From assembly GCA_965261315.1 (NCBI GenBank), contig CBDHDM010000090.1, positions 124,001-188,000 of the forward strand: a DNA stretch of 64,000 nucleotides, written 5' to 3'. The notes under the pieces are model-generated. The model worked only from the letters and a program-made list of their open reading frames with translations. It had not been told where the DNA came from and did not search any database. The DNA is from Endozoicomonas sp965261315 (GTDB lineage Bacteria; Pseudomonadota; Gammaproteobacteria; Pseudomonadales; Endozoicomonadaceae). The translations under genes were made by a program, and so were the position numbers. Below, piece by piece: positions 33,101-41,395 of the stretch (the stretch's first letter is position 1; each line of letters starts with the position of its first letter).

Positions 33101-34894
33101 GAGTTGCCAGGGACGCGTTCCCGGACCATTGATTTTGATGAAGATGGTGTTGATGACGTCTGGCGTCTTGGTGATATTGTTCACTCAACACCCAGACTGG
33201 TTGCCGCACCTGACAGCCGCTTTGATTCTTATTACAACGACAGCAGCTATCGGACATTCCGTAACCAATACCTTAACCGAAGACATGTTCTCTATGTCGG
33301 GGCCAACGATGGGCTGATTCATGCCTTTAACGGGGGGTTCTGGGAAGAGAGCTCCTACAGCTACCAGCGAACAACGAATAATGGTGAAGTACTGCATCCC
33401 CTGGGTGCTGAGCTGTGGAGCTATGCCCCCATGAACCTGTTACCTCACCTGCGTTGGCTCCCGGAAACGGATTACCCCCATGTTTATTATATGGACTCAG
33501 AGCCCATGGTTTTCGATGCGAATATCTTTGTGGATGATAGTGATCACCCAGATGGCTGGGGAACGGTTCTGGTAGTGGGTATGCGGCTTGGTGGTGGTGA
33601 TATTGATGTAACCATTGGCAGTGAAAGTCGCACCATGCGTTCTGCCTGGGTGGTGTTGGATGTCACTGATCCGGAGCAGCCACCTGAGCTTCTGGCTGAG
33701 ATTACCCATGCTGATCTGGGGTTTACAACCTCTCGTCCGGCTTTGGTTAAAAGACGTGAGGCAGGTGTTAGTGCAAATGGAGAAACGGACTGGAGCAATC
33801 CAGCACAAAACGAATGGTATCTGGTGTTTGGCTCCGGTCCGGCAGGAAGCAGCTCTACAGCCCTGCGGTCTGCTCTTGAGCAGGGAACGTCAGATCAGAA
33901 TCTCCGAGTCTTTGTTTATGACCTGAACAACCAGTCTTTTGTTTCCGGCTTTGATCCTCTGGTGACATCTTATTCCGCTGCTTATGGCGGAGATATGGTG
34001 GCTGAGGACTGGGATAGGGATTACAAAGATGATGCTGTTTACTTTGGCACGGTGGAAACCGGGGGAACCAGTCTGACAGGGAAATTAATGCGACTGAAGC
34101 TGGCATCTACACTGGGCAGTTCAAGTTTGAATGTTTTTATGGATGCTGGTCAACCCATTATGGCTACCCCCATGACGATAACCGATGAAAATAGCTTCTG
34201 GGTTTATTCCGGTACAGGGCGCCTGCTAACTGCTGGTGATAATCGTGATACTGCGGCCAACTATTTCTATGGTATTCAGGAGCCATTGAACAGTTCAAAA
34301 GAATTTACTTACGCATCCGTGAGCCAGAGCAACCTGGTTAATGTCGGTGATGTGGTTGTATCTACTAATGGTGATGTTCTGCAGAAATCCGGTGCTTCCT
34401 ATGTCCCATTTGTAGTGGGCTCTCAAACCATTAATAGTTTTGGAATGCTCCAGGATGTGGTTGCTGAACAGGGTGGGTGGCAGTTGCCTCTCAGCTATGA
34501 CGGATCCGACCCTTCGGGGCGCAGTGTGAATAAGGCTGCCCGATTGTTCTCTCAAATTCTGTTTACCGAGTACAGCCCACCGTCTGACAGCTGCTCCATT
34601 GATGGTACAAGCTCTCTATATGCCCTTCACTATTTGACAGGCACTGCATCTCCCGGTGCCGTGCTTGGCAGTGTGCCATTGGGTAGCCTGGAAGTAGAAC
34701 GCTCCCTTGATAAGGTGAGCCTGGGGATTGGCTATGCCTCTTCGCCGGTAGTACATCAGGGGGAAAAAGGAAAACTGACGGCCGTGACCCAGGGCGCGGG
34801 AGGGAGCATTACTTCGACTAATCTTGAATACAGTTTCAGCTCTGAAGGACGACAGAGCTGGTGGCAGATTTTCAGGATTCCATGGATTGATTGA
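30131..34894 (+). CDS. pilY1: PilY1-type pilus tip adhesin, cluster 2 (1587 aa)
   Basis: This large PilY1/PilC protein has a signal peptide (to about residue 28 from the chosen start). The N-terminal region reads LVMSVDHELFKKAYSDYTDLDSDGRLD and YLGYFDSNWCYQY, the form found in long PilY1 proteins. Unlike the PilY1 proteins of clusters 1 and 3, it shows no DxSxS MIDAS motif at the matching place. The C-terminal propeller follows (LGDIVHSTPRLVAAP, HVLYVGANDGLIHAFNGG), with an Asp-rich loop DWDRDYKDDAVYFG near residue 1295 as a candidate calcium site. The start at 30131 is set by the strong ribosome binding site. It ends 1 base before pilE. Confidence 0.93.
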   Translation: MDRYTSQRLTLRQIVLSGLLLFSLRVNAEAVSSDYAVTPPLISNTSEPLVMLVMSVDHELFKKAYSDYTDLDSDGRLDTSYVDSFDYLGYFDSNWCYQYSSGRYSPVAEATGDNQHYCTTSQAPWSGNFLNWATMTRMDVIRTVLFGGKRSTDSTSQTVLERAYIPRDVHAFVKVYRSSVSGIPSENLTPYNNSEVSLCSVAASENGIPVVRVASGAWPRWASTEVRQCQWSSSDPNSPSYGQVLAENSVYVESCVNGKDGGNGNRCKLYPSGFSKPTGLLQKYGESGGIRFGLISGGYDNNIAGGVLRQNITRLAGNDNASDDEVTLSTGQFNSSVNGIIQHINTFRIAKYSFSSSKYLDCTYGIGVSTFKGNASRALKSSRHCSNWGNPLAEMYLEALRYFSGEITPSNQYYTDDDDYFVPGITATNWVSPQTSDNPCANCSIILLSTGLNSFDADQFGAANDVPGINGSAGVHSLTDQVGVIEAATNPAVSFPGTYLVDKNGGDRQCEEAEISRLSDIRGICPELPQLEGGYQIAGLAWHGRKSDLREDLDGVQSVKSYVIQVSENIPSFSLDVGGKDVTFQPVCQAHSNRSECSLTDVVVDSLASDAKSGRFIFTWEDSLWGNDYDYDASSSIEYCIGDACSPAIGESQVQISVSQEAKNAGAETWYSYTVTGTSQDGIQIPFAEDTGNATSQGQGTAVTRTFDAAAGSAAIILPKPIWFAAKYGGFIDLDGDETPGFDLDGDGSPETNDYREWDNRENTTGAVGSDGLPDNFFFSRNPSLLAEQLEQVLFDISSRVSSATNAALFANSSTGTGAVYQALFQPSIEVDGKSISWGGLLHSLFIDSKGYIREDGNGNAQLDDYSSDKIVALFFDPNAGQTMVQRYTTNDFGVTTSADGALKPLTSLETIWDAREQLALLSNLISQRTYSALASGGRHILTWLDSNNNQQVDDGEQLPFIPSTFNEHEGYLGISASEVSTVVNYVRGEELPGTRSRTIDFDEDGVDDVWRLGDIVHSTPRLVAAPDSRFDSYYNDSSYRTFRNQYLNRRHVLYVGANDGLIHAFNGGFWEESSYSYQRTTNNGEVLHPLGAELWSYAPMNLLPHLRWLPETDYPHVYYMDSEPMVFDANIFVDDSDHPDGWGTVLVVGMRLGGGDIDVTIGSESRTMRSAWVVLDVTDPEQPPELLAEITHADLGFTTSRPALVKRREAGVSANGETDWSNPAQNEWYLVFGSGPAGSSSTALRSALEQGTSDQNLRVFVYDLNNQSFVSGFDPLVTSYSAAYGGDMVAEDWDRDYKDDAVYFGTVETGGTSLTGKLMRLKLASTLGSSSLNVFMDAGQPIMATPMTITDENSFWVYSGTGRLLTAGDNRDTAANYFYGIQEPLNSSKEFTYASVSQSNLVNVGDVVVSTNGDVLQKSGASYVPFVVGSQTINSFGMLQDVVAEQGGWQLPLSYDGSDPSGRSVNKAARLFSQILFTEYSPPSDSCSIDGTSSLYALHYLTGTASPGAVLGSVPLGSLEVERSLDKVSLGIGYASSPVVHQGEKGKLTAVTQGAGGSITSTNLEYSFSSEGRQSWWQIFRIPWID

Positions 34895-34895
34895 T

Positions 34896-35303
34896 ATGAA
34901 TGGAAACGTGCCCGTGACTAAGAATCGTGAACAGGGTTTTTCCCTGCCGGAACTGATCATTGTCGTTGCCATTATTGGCATTCTGGCGGGGATTGTGTAT
35001 CCCACCTATAGCCAATACATGTATGAAGTTCGACGCAGTGATGCCTGGTCTGCTTTGACGGCGGCGGCTGCCGCCCAGGAGCGCTGGTATTCTATTAATC
35101 ACGCATATACCAGTACTATCAGCAATCTGGGCAGTAACCGCTCGCCTGACGGTTATTACACCATTAGTGTGGAAGCGGACACTGCCTCATATACTCTGAC
35201 CGCTACCGCCCTTACCTCGGGTGTTCAAACCAGTGATTCAGGTTGTGCTACGATCACTTTGGATCACTTTGGTATTCAGTCTCCAGGTCAGTGCTGGAAA
35301 TAA
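34896..35303 (+). CDS. pilE: Type IV pilin-like minor pilin PilE, cluster 2
   Basis: This 135-residue prepilin (MNGNVPVTKNREQG / FSLPE) has Glu5 present and an unusual Pro at +4, then LIIVVAIIGILAGIVYPTYSQY. The globular part ends with a Cys pair (DSGCATITL ... GQCWK), the typical D-loop of PilE. I chose the ATG at 34896, one base after the pilY1 stop; an in-frame ATG at 34824 lies inside pilY1, and a GTG at 34911 is a further option. It is the last gene of cluster 2. Confidence 0.9.
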   Translation: MNGNVPVTKNREQGFSLPELIIVVAIIGILAGIVYPTYSQYMYEVRRSDAWSALTAAAAAQERWYSINHAYTSTISNLGSNRSPDGYYTISVEADTASYTLTATALTSGVQTSDSGCATITLDHFGIQSPGQCWK

Positions 35304-35429
35304 AAAAAACAAAACTTATGGCGGTTTTGATTTTTTTCATCCGTGATTTTGTGCCGTCTGTCGCCTTCTGGCTTCCTCTTCAAAGCACCCGCCTAGATTT
35401 AAAGAAAGGGATTCTCGACAGGGAAGACA

Positions 35430-35973
35430 ATGATATTCGTTTGTGCCCAATCGCCAGTACAGCGGAAATGCAACAATGGCTTCACGCTGATTGAGCTGAT
35501 GATTACCATTGTATTGATGGCAATCATGGTCAGTATGGTGCTTCCGCTGGGGCAGGTTGCGGAAGGTTTCAAGCTTGATTACCTGAATCAACGTATATAT
35601 TCCAGTGCGATTCTGGCAAGAAGCGAGGCCATCAAACGATCTGAAACGGTTAGTCTCTGTCGATCTACCAGTGGAACAGCCTGTAATGAGGGTGCTAACT
35701 GGGCAGATGGGTGGATTATTTTTGTAAACCCCTGATGAAAATAATGTCATTGATGCGGGTGAAGAGGTTATTCAGGTTTATAACCCGATCAGTAGCCCTG
35801 TCAATATTACCTGGAGCAATGGTCAACTGCTCACTTTTGTCCCCAGGGGGAGCCCTGTTGCACAAGGTACCTTTACGTTATGTTCAGTGCTGACCAGTCC
35901 ATTGTCCCAGAGACAGGTGAATGTTTCAGGAGCCGGTTTGATTCGGAAGCAGGATGGGGAGAGTTGTCCATGA
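35430..35973 (+). pseudogene. fimT: GspH/FimT-type minor pilin, cluster 3, interrupted at a +1 shift site
   Basis: The first frame (35430-35735) gives a prepilin: leader MIFVCAQSPVQRKCNNG, cleavage before FTLIE, then ILARSEAIKRSETVSLC, GWIIFVNP and TGA at 35733. The next frame, read from GAT at 35734, continues the same domain (DENNVIDAGEEVIQVYNP ... WSNGQLLTFVPRG ... FTLCS) to TGA at 35971-35973. The joined product is 180 residues. The break matches the place where FimT of cluster 2 reads GWLIFTDESNDGVLN. The junction CCC-TGA-T allows tRNA-Pro to slip from CCC to CCT. The restored end overlaps pilV by ATGA, as in the other clusters. It is either a frameshift mutation or programmed recoding. 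Confidence 0.75.
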
Positions 35974-36542
35974 ACAAATCCGGTGATACAGGCTCTTCCT
36001 CGCGTTCCGGCTCGACTTCACATAAATCAATAAAGTTTGTTGAATGGAGGCGGCAACAGGGCATTGGCCTGATTGAGGTCATTATTAGTGCGTTGATTTT
36101 TATGGGGGGGGTTATGGGAGTGGCTGGCATGCAAAGTCAGGCTATACGGGTCACCCATGACAGTATTCAACGTTCACAGGCAGCCTGGATGGCCAATGGC
36201 GCTGCAGAGCTTATTAAGGTAAATCCATCAGGGCTGGACAGTTCAACCTATCAAAATGCCGCAGCCAGTGTAAGTGACAATAGAGTGTCATATTGTGCGG
36301 CACCGCCAAAACAGTGTATTGGCAGTACCTGCAACGCTACTGAAATGGCCATCTTCGATGTGTATGACCTGATGTGCAGAAATGGCAACGGCATTATTAA
36401 TCCGACAATAACGATTAACTGTGCATCGGGTTGCCCAACCGGTAGTAAGGTCACCATTACTGTCGCCTGGGACTCAAGGGGAGCAGCAGCGGGAATATTC
36501 GCTGAGCGCCAGCAGACCGATCTTGCTTTTCGACGGAACTGA
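35970..36542 (+). CDS. pilV: Minor pilin PilV, cluster 3
   Basis: This 190-residue PilV/GspI-type minor pilin has a ~30-residue polar leader (MNKSGDTGSSSRSGSTSHKS and on), the site QQG / IGLIE, then VIISALIFMGGVMGVAGMQSQ and SQAAWMANGAAELIK. I chose the ATG at 35970 because it overlaps the restored fimT stop as ATGA; an upstream in-frame ATG at 35880 lies inside fimT sequence. The globular part has several Cys (YCAAPPKQCIGSTC). pilW follows after 7 bases. Confidence 0.9.
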   Translation: MNKSGDTGSSSRSGSTSHKSIKFVEWRRQQGIGLIEVIISALIFMGGVMGVAGMQSQAIRVTHDSIQRSQAAWMANGAAELIKVNPSGLDSSTYQNAAASVSDNRVSYCAAPPKQCIGSTCNATEMAIFDVYDLMCRNGNGIINPTITINCASGCPTGSKVTITVAWDSRGAAAGIFAERQQTDLAFRRN

Positions 36543-36549
36543 AGCCTGT

Positions 36550-37344
36550 ATGCCTATTAGAAATAGCAACCAGATAAATAGAAATCACATAAAACAAATG
36601 GGTTTCAGCCTTATAGAAATGATGTTGGCCCTTGTCCTGGGGATGATCGTCACGGGCAGTGTGCTGAAGCTCATGGTGAGTAATAGCCGGTCTACGAAAG
36701 TGAATGAGTTTATGGCAGCGGCTCAGGAGAATGGTCGTCATAGTCTTTATGTCATGAGCCGTGAGTTTCGCAAAGCTGGGTATAAAGCAGCGGTGAGTGC
36801 AGCGCCTCCACAACCATTTTATCGGGGAGCGTGTGAAGGAAATCCTGTATGTACTGTTGATGGGGGAGGTACGGATAGTGACCGGGTTGCCATTCAATAT
36901 GAACCCGTCGATGGTATTGATTGCACTGGCAGTGCTGTTACCTCTGGTGCAATGACAGCGGATGTCTATTTTGTTGCCCCTGATTCCCGCAATAACAACA
37001 TAAACACTTTATTTTGTCGTGGTTATGATCCGATAACGGCAGTACCCAGAGGCAGCGCATTGGCATTGGTGCAGGGTGTCGAAAGACTGCAGGCTGCCTA
37101 TGGTGTTGGGTCTGCGGGAACCGGCAATATTGATCAGTATGTTACCGCTACTGCGGTGACTGACTGGAAGGAAGTATTGGCTATGAGGATCGGTGTCCTG
37201 GTGGGCGCTGGCGAATCTTCCCGGGTCTTTGATTTAAGAAACCGGACATACAATCTGCTAAATAGTGGGGTTTTGTCATTTAATGACCAGACACCTCGTT
37301 ATATGTATAGCACGGCAATCAGACTGAACAATACAGGGTTCTGA
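36550..37344 (+). CDS. pilW: Minor pilin PilW, cluster 3
   Basis: This 264-residue PilW-family protein has leader MPIRNSNQINRNHIKQMG, cleavage before FSLIE, then MMLALVLGMIVTGSVLKL. The family sequence AAAQENGRHSLYVMSREFRKAGYK follows, ending YMYSTAIRLNNTGF. It is shorter than PilW of clusters 1 and 2 (355 and 349 residues). The start at 36550 gives a normal leader; upstream in-frame starts lie inside pilV. pilX follows after 2 bases. Confidence 0.92.
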   Translation: MPIRNSNQINRNHIKQMGFSLIEMMLALVLGMIVTGSVLKLMVSNSRSTKVNEFMAAAQENGRHSLYVMSREFRKAGYKAAVSAAPPQPFYRGACEGNPVCTVDGGGTDSDRVAIQYEPVDGIDCTGSAVTSGAMTADVYFVAPDSRNNNINTLFCRGYDPITAVPRGSALALVQGVERLQAAYGVGSAGTGNIDQYVTATAVTDWKEVLAMRIGVLVGAGESSRVFDLRNRTYNLLNSGVLSFNDQTPRYMYSTAIRLNNTGF

Positions 37345-37346
37345 GC

Positions 37347-37832
37347 ATGAAGAATCATTTGTGGGGTGGGAAAGCGAGGCGAAAAGAAAACGGCGCTTTT
37401 TTATTAATCACGATGGTTACCATGATCGCTATGGTTTTGGCCGGTCTCTTGGTGATGGAAATGGCCATGCTTGGAGAAGTCACCGTTGGTAATGAGCAGA
37501 GAACGCTGGAGGTTTACCAGGTTGCCTATAGTGAATTGGAAGCGCAGTTGGATTTTCTGGAAAGCAATACTGATTATTTTCACAATGCCATGTCCGGTAA
37601 TCAGACACTGCCTGTTCAGATGACCCCGGGTGGTTGTGGTAACACAGGGCAGATATGTCAGAGCGTTACCCTGCGCTATCTTGGGGATGGTCCACCGCCA
37701 CCGGGTTACAGTCTCGGTCACTTTATCAGTATGCTTTATGAGATAGACAGCGTTGCCACGTTGGAGGGGACAGGAGCCCGTTCAAGCCAGACCATGGGAG
37801 TGATTTTTGTTAACCAGGCATCAGGAGGGTAG
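37347..37832 (+). CDS. pilX: Minor pilin PilX, cluster 3
   Basis: This 161-residue PilX-like minor pilin has a Lys/Arg-rich leader (MKNHLWGGKARRKENG) before AFLLITMVTMIAMVLAGLLV, and no Glu5. The sequence MLGEVTVGNEQRTLEVYQVAYSELEAQ corresponds to the NxxxxxxxAYxAAExAL part of PilX. It is the most divergent of the three PilX proteins but in the expected place. A small secreted protein gene follows after 3 bases. Confidence 0.85.
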   Translation: MKNHLWGGKARRKENGAFLLITMVTMIAMVLAGLLVMEMAMLGEVTVGNEQRTLEVYQVAYSELEAQLDFLESNTDYFHNAMSGNQTLPVQMTPGGCGNTGQICQSVTLRYLGDGPPPPGYSLGHFISMLYEIDSVATLEGTGARSSQTMGVIFVNQASGG

Positions 37833-37835
37833 CCA

Positions 37836-38162
37836 GTGAGAAGGTTGATCTGCATATCTATTTTATGGGTTTTTCTGGGTGCTGCGGGTTTGACGGAGGC
37901 ACGGGGCCGTCCCTACGAAGAAGGGGATGAATTTATAAAAATAGCCATTGATTTTCACAATGAAAAGTCCGGTTTGATCTGGGCATACAAGTGTAAACAT
38001 TGCACCCCAAAGCGATTGCTTTTTGATCAGCGGCTGTTGGTTCAGAAGGTTAATAAAGACGGAAATGATCTTCGTTTGCAAGACCTTCAGGGCAAACCAG
38101 CCGTGGTGACCTGGATAGTAAATACCACTCAAGCCCTTCGTGTTCTGCCGATTGAATATTAA
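37836..38162 (+). CDS. Small secreted protein of unknown function between pilX and pilY1 (cluster 3)
   Basis: This 108-residue protein has a signal peptide of about 22 residues (ICISILWVFLGAAGLTEARG) and a mature part of ~86 residues. The mature part contains a CxxC pair (YKCKHC) and ends LRVLPIEY. I do not recognise the family. GTG start at 37836, preceded by CAGGAGG (37822-37828). It is found only in cluster 3, between pilX and pilY1, so it is probably made together with the tip adhesin. An accessory or periplasmic helper of PilY1 is a guess. Confidence 0.75.
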   Translation: MRRLICISILWVFLGAAGLTEARGRPYEEGDEFIKIAIDFHNEKSGLIWAYKCKHCTPKRLLFDQRLLVQKVNKDGNDLRLQDLQGKPAVVTWIVNTTQALRVLPIEY

Positions 38163-38182
38163 CGATTCGCTCAAGGATAGGA

Positions 38183-41100
38183 ATGGTGAATTTAAAGCCT
38201 TTGCTTGCTTTATTATTAATATTGACCGGTCATCTTGCGGCTGATGATACTGAATTATTCGTGACCGACTTGCCTGCTGAAGCACAACCCAATGTCCTTT
38301 TTATCATGGATACGTCGGGCAGTATGAATATCAATACTGGACCGGAAACGTGCATTGGAATATCAATTTTAAAATACTGCTATAGCAGTGGCCCAACTCG
38401 CATGGATGTAGCCAAGAATGCCGCTAAAAGTTTCATCCAGAGTGCTGAGAATATTAATATCAGTTTAATGAGCTTTAACAGAGATGAGGGCGGGAAGATT
38501 GATTTTGCTTCTGAAGATATTGATACAGGCCGACAGGAAGCTACCGATGTTATTGATGGGTACAGTCCCGGAGGACTAACTCCTTTGAGTGAGTCGCTTT
38601 ATGAAGCGTTTTTATACTTTTCAGGAGCAACGCCAAAGTTTGGTAGTGATAGTGTCTCAGATGCCCTCCATGGTTCTAAATATCGTTCGCCCATTGTCAA
38701 TGAATGTCAGAAAAGCAGTGTTGTATTATTTACCGATGGCGCTGCCTATTTAGACAACAATGCGGATGGAAATATTCAGGCGTTGATAAGGGGAAAGTCA
38801 TTGCCAGCCGGTTTGAGTGATCGGTGTAGTGGCGACGGAGAGTGTCTTGATGAAATGGCATGGTATCTGTTACATCATGATATTTACGGAGGTATTCAGA
38901 ATAATCAAAACGTTAATACCTATACCATTGCCGGGTTTGGTAGTGCACCACCGGACTTGTTAACCCGAGCAGCGAACTTCGGCGGCGGTGAGTACTATGA
39001 AGCCGGTGATGAAAATGAGTTAACCAGTGCCTTGGCGGATATCATGATACGGGTTAATTCTGAATCGACTTCTTTTGCAACACCCACTGTTTCTGTCAGT
39101 GCTTTTAATGCGCTTGAAACAGCAGAAGATGTCTATTATACCGTGTTCGAGCCAACGACAGGTCCGGACTGGAAAGGCAATCTGAAACGTTACCGGCTCG
39201 GTGATGATAACCGGATTTATGATGCGGATGGTCAGCTTGCCATTGATCCGGCGACCGGTTCGTTCTTGGACAATGCCAGAAGCTTCTGGAGCTCCGCTGC
39301 TGATGGTAACGCGGTTGGGCAGGGGGGAGTGGTCGATCGGATAAGCCAGAATCGTCCGGTTTTTACCAATATTAGTGGTGACAATAATGTCATGCTGAGA
39401 GGCTCTGGAAATCGGTTGCATGAACATAATTTTTTTTATATCCCGGGTGCCATGCTGGGCGTTGAAAACTTTTTAGAAAAAATGATATTACTGATGTGGG
39501 TGCGGGGTGTTGACGTTGATGATCAGGATGGTGATGGCTCAGTAACCGACACCCGAACCAGTATTGGGGACCCTATTCATACTCGCCCTGAGGCGATTAC
39601 TTACTATAAAAATGATAGCGGCTCTGTTGATAAAACCATTTTTTTTACCACCAATGATGGTTTTTTACATGGGGTCAATGCGGATAACGGGAATACTGAA
39701 TTTTCTTTTATTCCGACCGATTTGTTGGGGAACCAGAAGGTATATCGAGAGGGGCGGGTGATGCCCGTTGTTCCGCCAGCAGGGCCCACTTCAGACAGCC
39801 AGTGTGTCTGGAATTATCAGATGCCGGGTGCCTGTGTTCCTGCCCGCTGGTGTGAAGAACGATTTGAGTGGGGTGATATACATTTCAGCCAGAGCTGTCG
39901 TCTTATTCCCCCGATACCGCAGTCTGATGACGATTGCGATTGGGACTGGTCAAATGCAAGGTGTGCCAATCCTGACTATTGCGAATGGGATTATAATGGC
40001 CATCTTGTTGGTAATAGTGTTTGCGATTGGAATGGGAAACTGGCTCCTGTTCCTCCCGAACCCGATCCGGGACCAGCCAAAATCTACGGCATGGATGGCC
40101 CTATGACGGTTTGGGTCAATGACGGTAATGGTGATGGTGATGTATTAATGTCCCATAATGGCTCTCCTGATTCCGGTGAGCATGTTTATCTTTACCTGAC
40201 CATGCGCCGGGGTGGCAGCAATATCTACGCTTTGGATATTACCCAGCGGGATAGCCCGATATTGAAGTGGGTTATCCGGGGCGATCTGGACAAAAACAAT
40301 CAGGTCGATTCGGTTTCTGCAAATCCGGATTTTCCAGAGTTAGGACAAACCTGGTCAAAGCTCAAACTGACCAAAGTAAAGTGGCAGGGACAGGAGCGGC
40401 AAGTCTTACTCTTTGGCGGTGGCTATGATCAGGATGCCGATACCCAGTCACAGATTGCGGCAAACGATATTGGCCGGGCGATTTATATGGTGGATGCTGA
40501 AACCGGTACCCTGTTGTGGTCAGCGGGTAAAACGAAAGGGGATTTATTACTCTCTGAGATGGAATACAGTATTCCGGCAGAGCTGACATTAATTGATATC
40601 GATCAGGATGGATTAACAGACTATTTCTTTGCCGCGGATATCGGCGGTCAGTTGATTCGTATGGATATTAATTCAGGTAATACATGGCCCGGAAATTTTG
40701 CTACCGGTGGTGTGATTGCCCGTCTGGCAGGGAATCGACGGTTTTTTGAAAGTCCGGCTGTCGCCATTGCTGAAAACCGGCAATACCTCCATATTGCGAT
40801 CGGTAGTGGAACTCGTCCCAACCCTATGGGAACTAAGGTTCAGGATCGCATGTATGTGATTCGAGATCCTAATGTTTATAACAAGCCAGCAGGTTATCGT
40901 TATGCCGGAGGAAGTATTATTACCGAGTCATCACTGTATGATGCGACGGCCAATTTGATTCAACAGGGCAGTGATGTGCAACGGTCTGCTGAGCTGGTTC
41001 GCCTGGAAAGTCGGCATGGCTGGTATATTAACCTGGAAGATCACGGTGAAAAAGTACTGAGTAAAGCAGCGATTGTCAGTGGTGTTCTACTGTTCAGCTC

Positions 41101-41395
41101 TTTTGTACCCAATATATCAGGCGCCAATAGTTGTGCCCCCGGTACAGGGCTCAACTATTTCTATGCGTTGAATATAGAAAATGGTGGTGCCGTGGTAAAT
41201 TTTGACAGTATTGGCAATCCCGGAACGCCAGACAGAAGGATGTTACTGCAAAGTAAAGCGCTGGCTCCCGAGCCCTCTATTATTTCCCGGGGGAATAAAA
41301 CACAGGTTTGTGTGGGTACCCAGTGCCTGCCGGGAGATATCTTGCAAGAGAGTGGTAATCGAGTGAAAAGGACATTCTGGAGGGAAAACCGGTGA
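38183..41395 (+). CDS. pilY1: PilY1-type pilus tip adhesin, cluster 3 (1070 aa)
   Basis: This PilY1 protein has a signal peptide (to ~20) and a canonical von Willebrand A domain with MIDAS DTSGS at residues 43-47 (VLFIMDTSGSM). The C-terminal beta-propeller follows (FFTTNDGFLHGVNADNG, LLFGGGYDQDAD), with a calcium loop DIDQDGLTDYFFAAD near residues 805-820. The propeller is interrupted at about 540-620 by a Cys/Trp-rich insertion (CEWDYNG, CDWNGKL). An RGD triplet occurs at 699-701. It ends in a four-base overlap (GTGA) with pilE. Confidence 0.94.
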   Translation: MVNLKPLLALLLILTGHLAADDTELFVTDLPAEAQPNVLFIMDTSGSMNINTGPETCIGISILKYCYSSGPTRMDVAKNAAKSFIQSAENINISLMSFNRDEGGKIDFASEDIDTGRQEATDVIDGYSPGGLTPLSESLYEAFLYFSGATPKFGSDSVSDALHGSKYRSPIVNECQKSSVVLFTDGAAYLDNNADGNIQALIRGKSLPAGLSDRCSGDGECLDEMAWYLLHHDIYGGIQNNQNVNTYTIAGFGSAPPDLLTRAANFGGGEYYEAGDENELTSALADIMIRVNSESTSFATPTVSVSAFNALETAEDVYYTVFEPTTGPDWKGNLKRYRLGDDNRIYDADGQLAIDPATGSFLDNARSFWSSAADGNAVGQGGVVDRISQNRPVFTNISGDNNVMLRGSGNRLHEHNFFYIPGAMLGVENFLEKMILLMWVRGVDVDDQDGDGSVTDTRTSIGDPIHTRPEAITYYKNDSGSVDKTIFFTTNDGFLHGVNADNGNTEFSFIPTDLLGNQKVYREGRVMPVVPPAGPTSDSQCVWNYQMPGACVPARWCEERFEWGDIHFSQSCRLIPPIPQSDDDCDWDWSNARCANPDYCEWDYNGHLVGNSVCDWNGKLAPVPPEPDPGPAKIYGMDGPMTVWVNDGNGDGDVLMSHNGSPDSGEHVYLYLTMRRGGSNIYALDITQRDSPILKWVIRGDLDKNNQVDSVSANPDFPELGQTWSKLKLTKVKWQGQERQVLLFGGGYDQDADTQSQIAANDIGRAIYMVDAETGTLLWSAGKTKGDLLLSEMEYSIPAELTLIDIDQDGLTDYFFAADIGGQLIRMDINSGNTWPGNFATGGVIARLAGNRRFFESPAVAIAENRQYLHIAIGSGTRPNPMGTKVQDRMYVIRDPNVYNKPAGYRYAGGSIITESSLYDATANLIQQGSDVQRSAELVRLESRHGWYINLEDHGEKVLSKAAIVSGVLLFSSFVPNISGANSCAPGTGLNYFYALNIENGGAVVNFDSIGNPGTPDRRMLLQSKALAPEPSIISRGNKTQVCVGTQCLPGDILQESGNRVKRTFWRENR

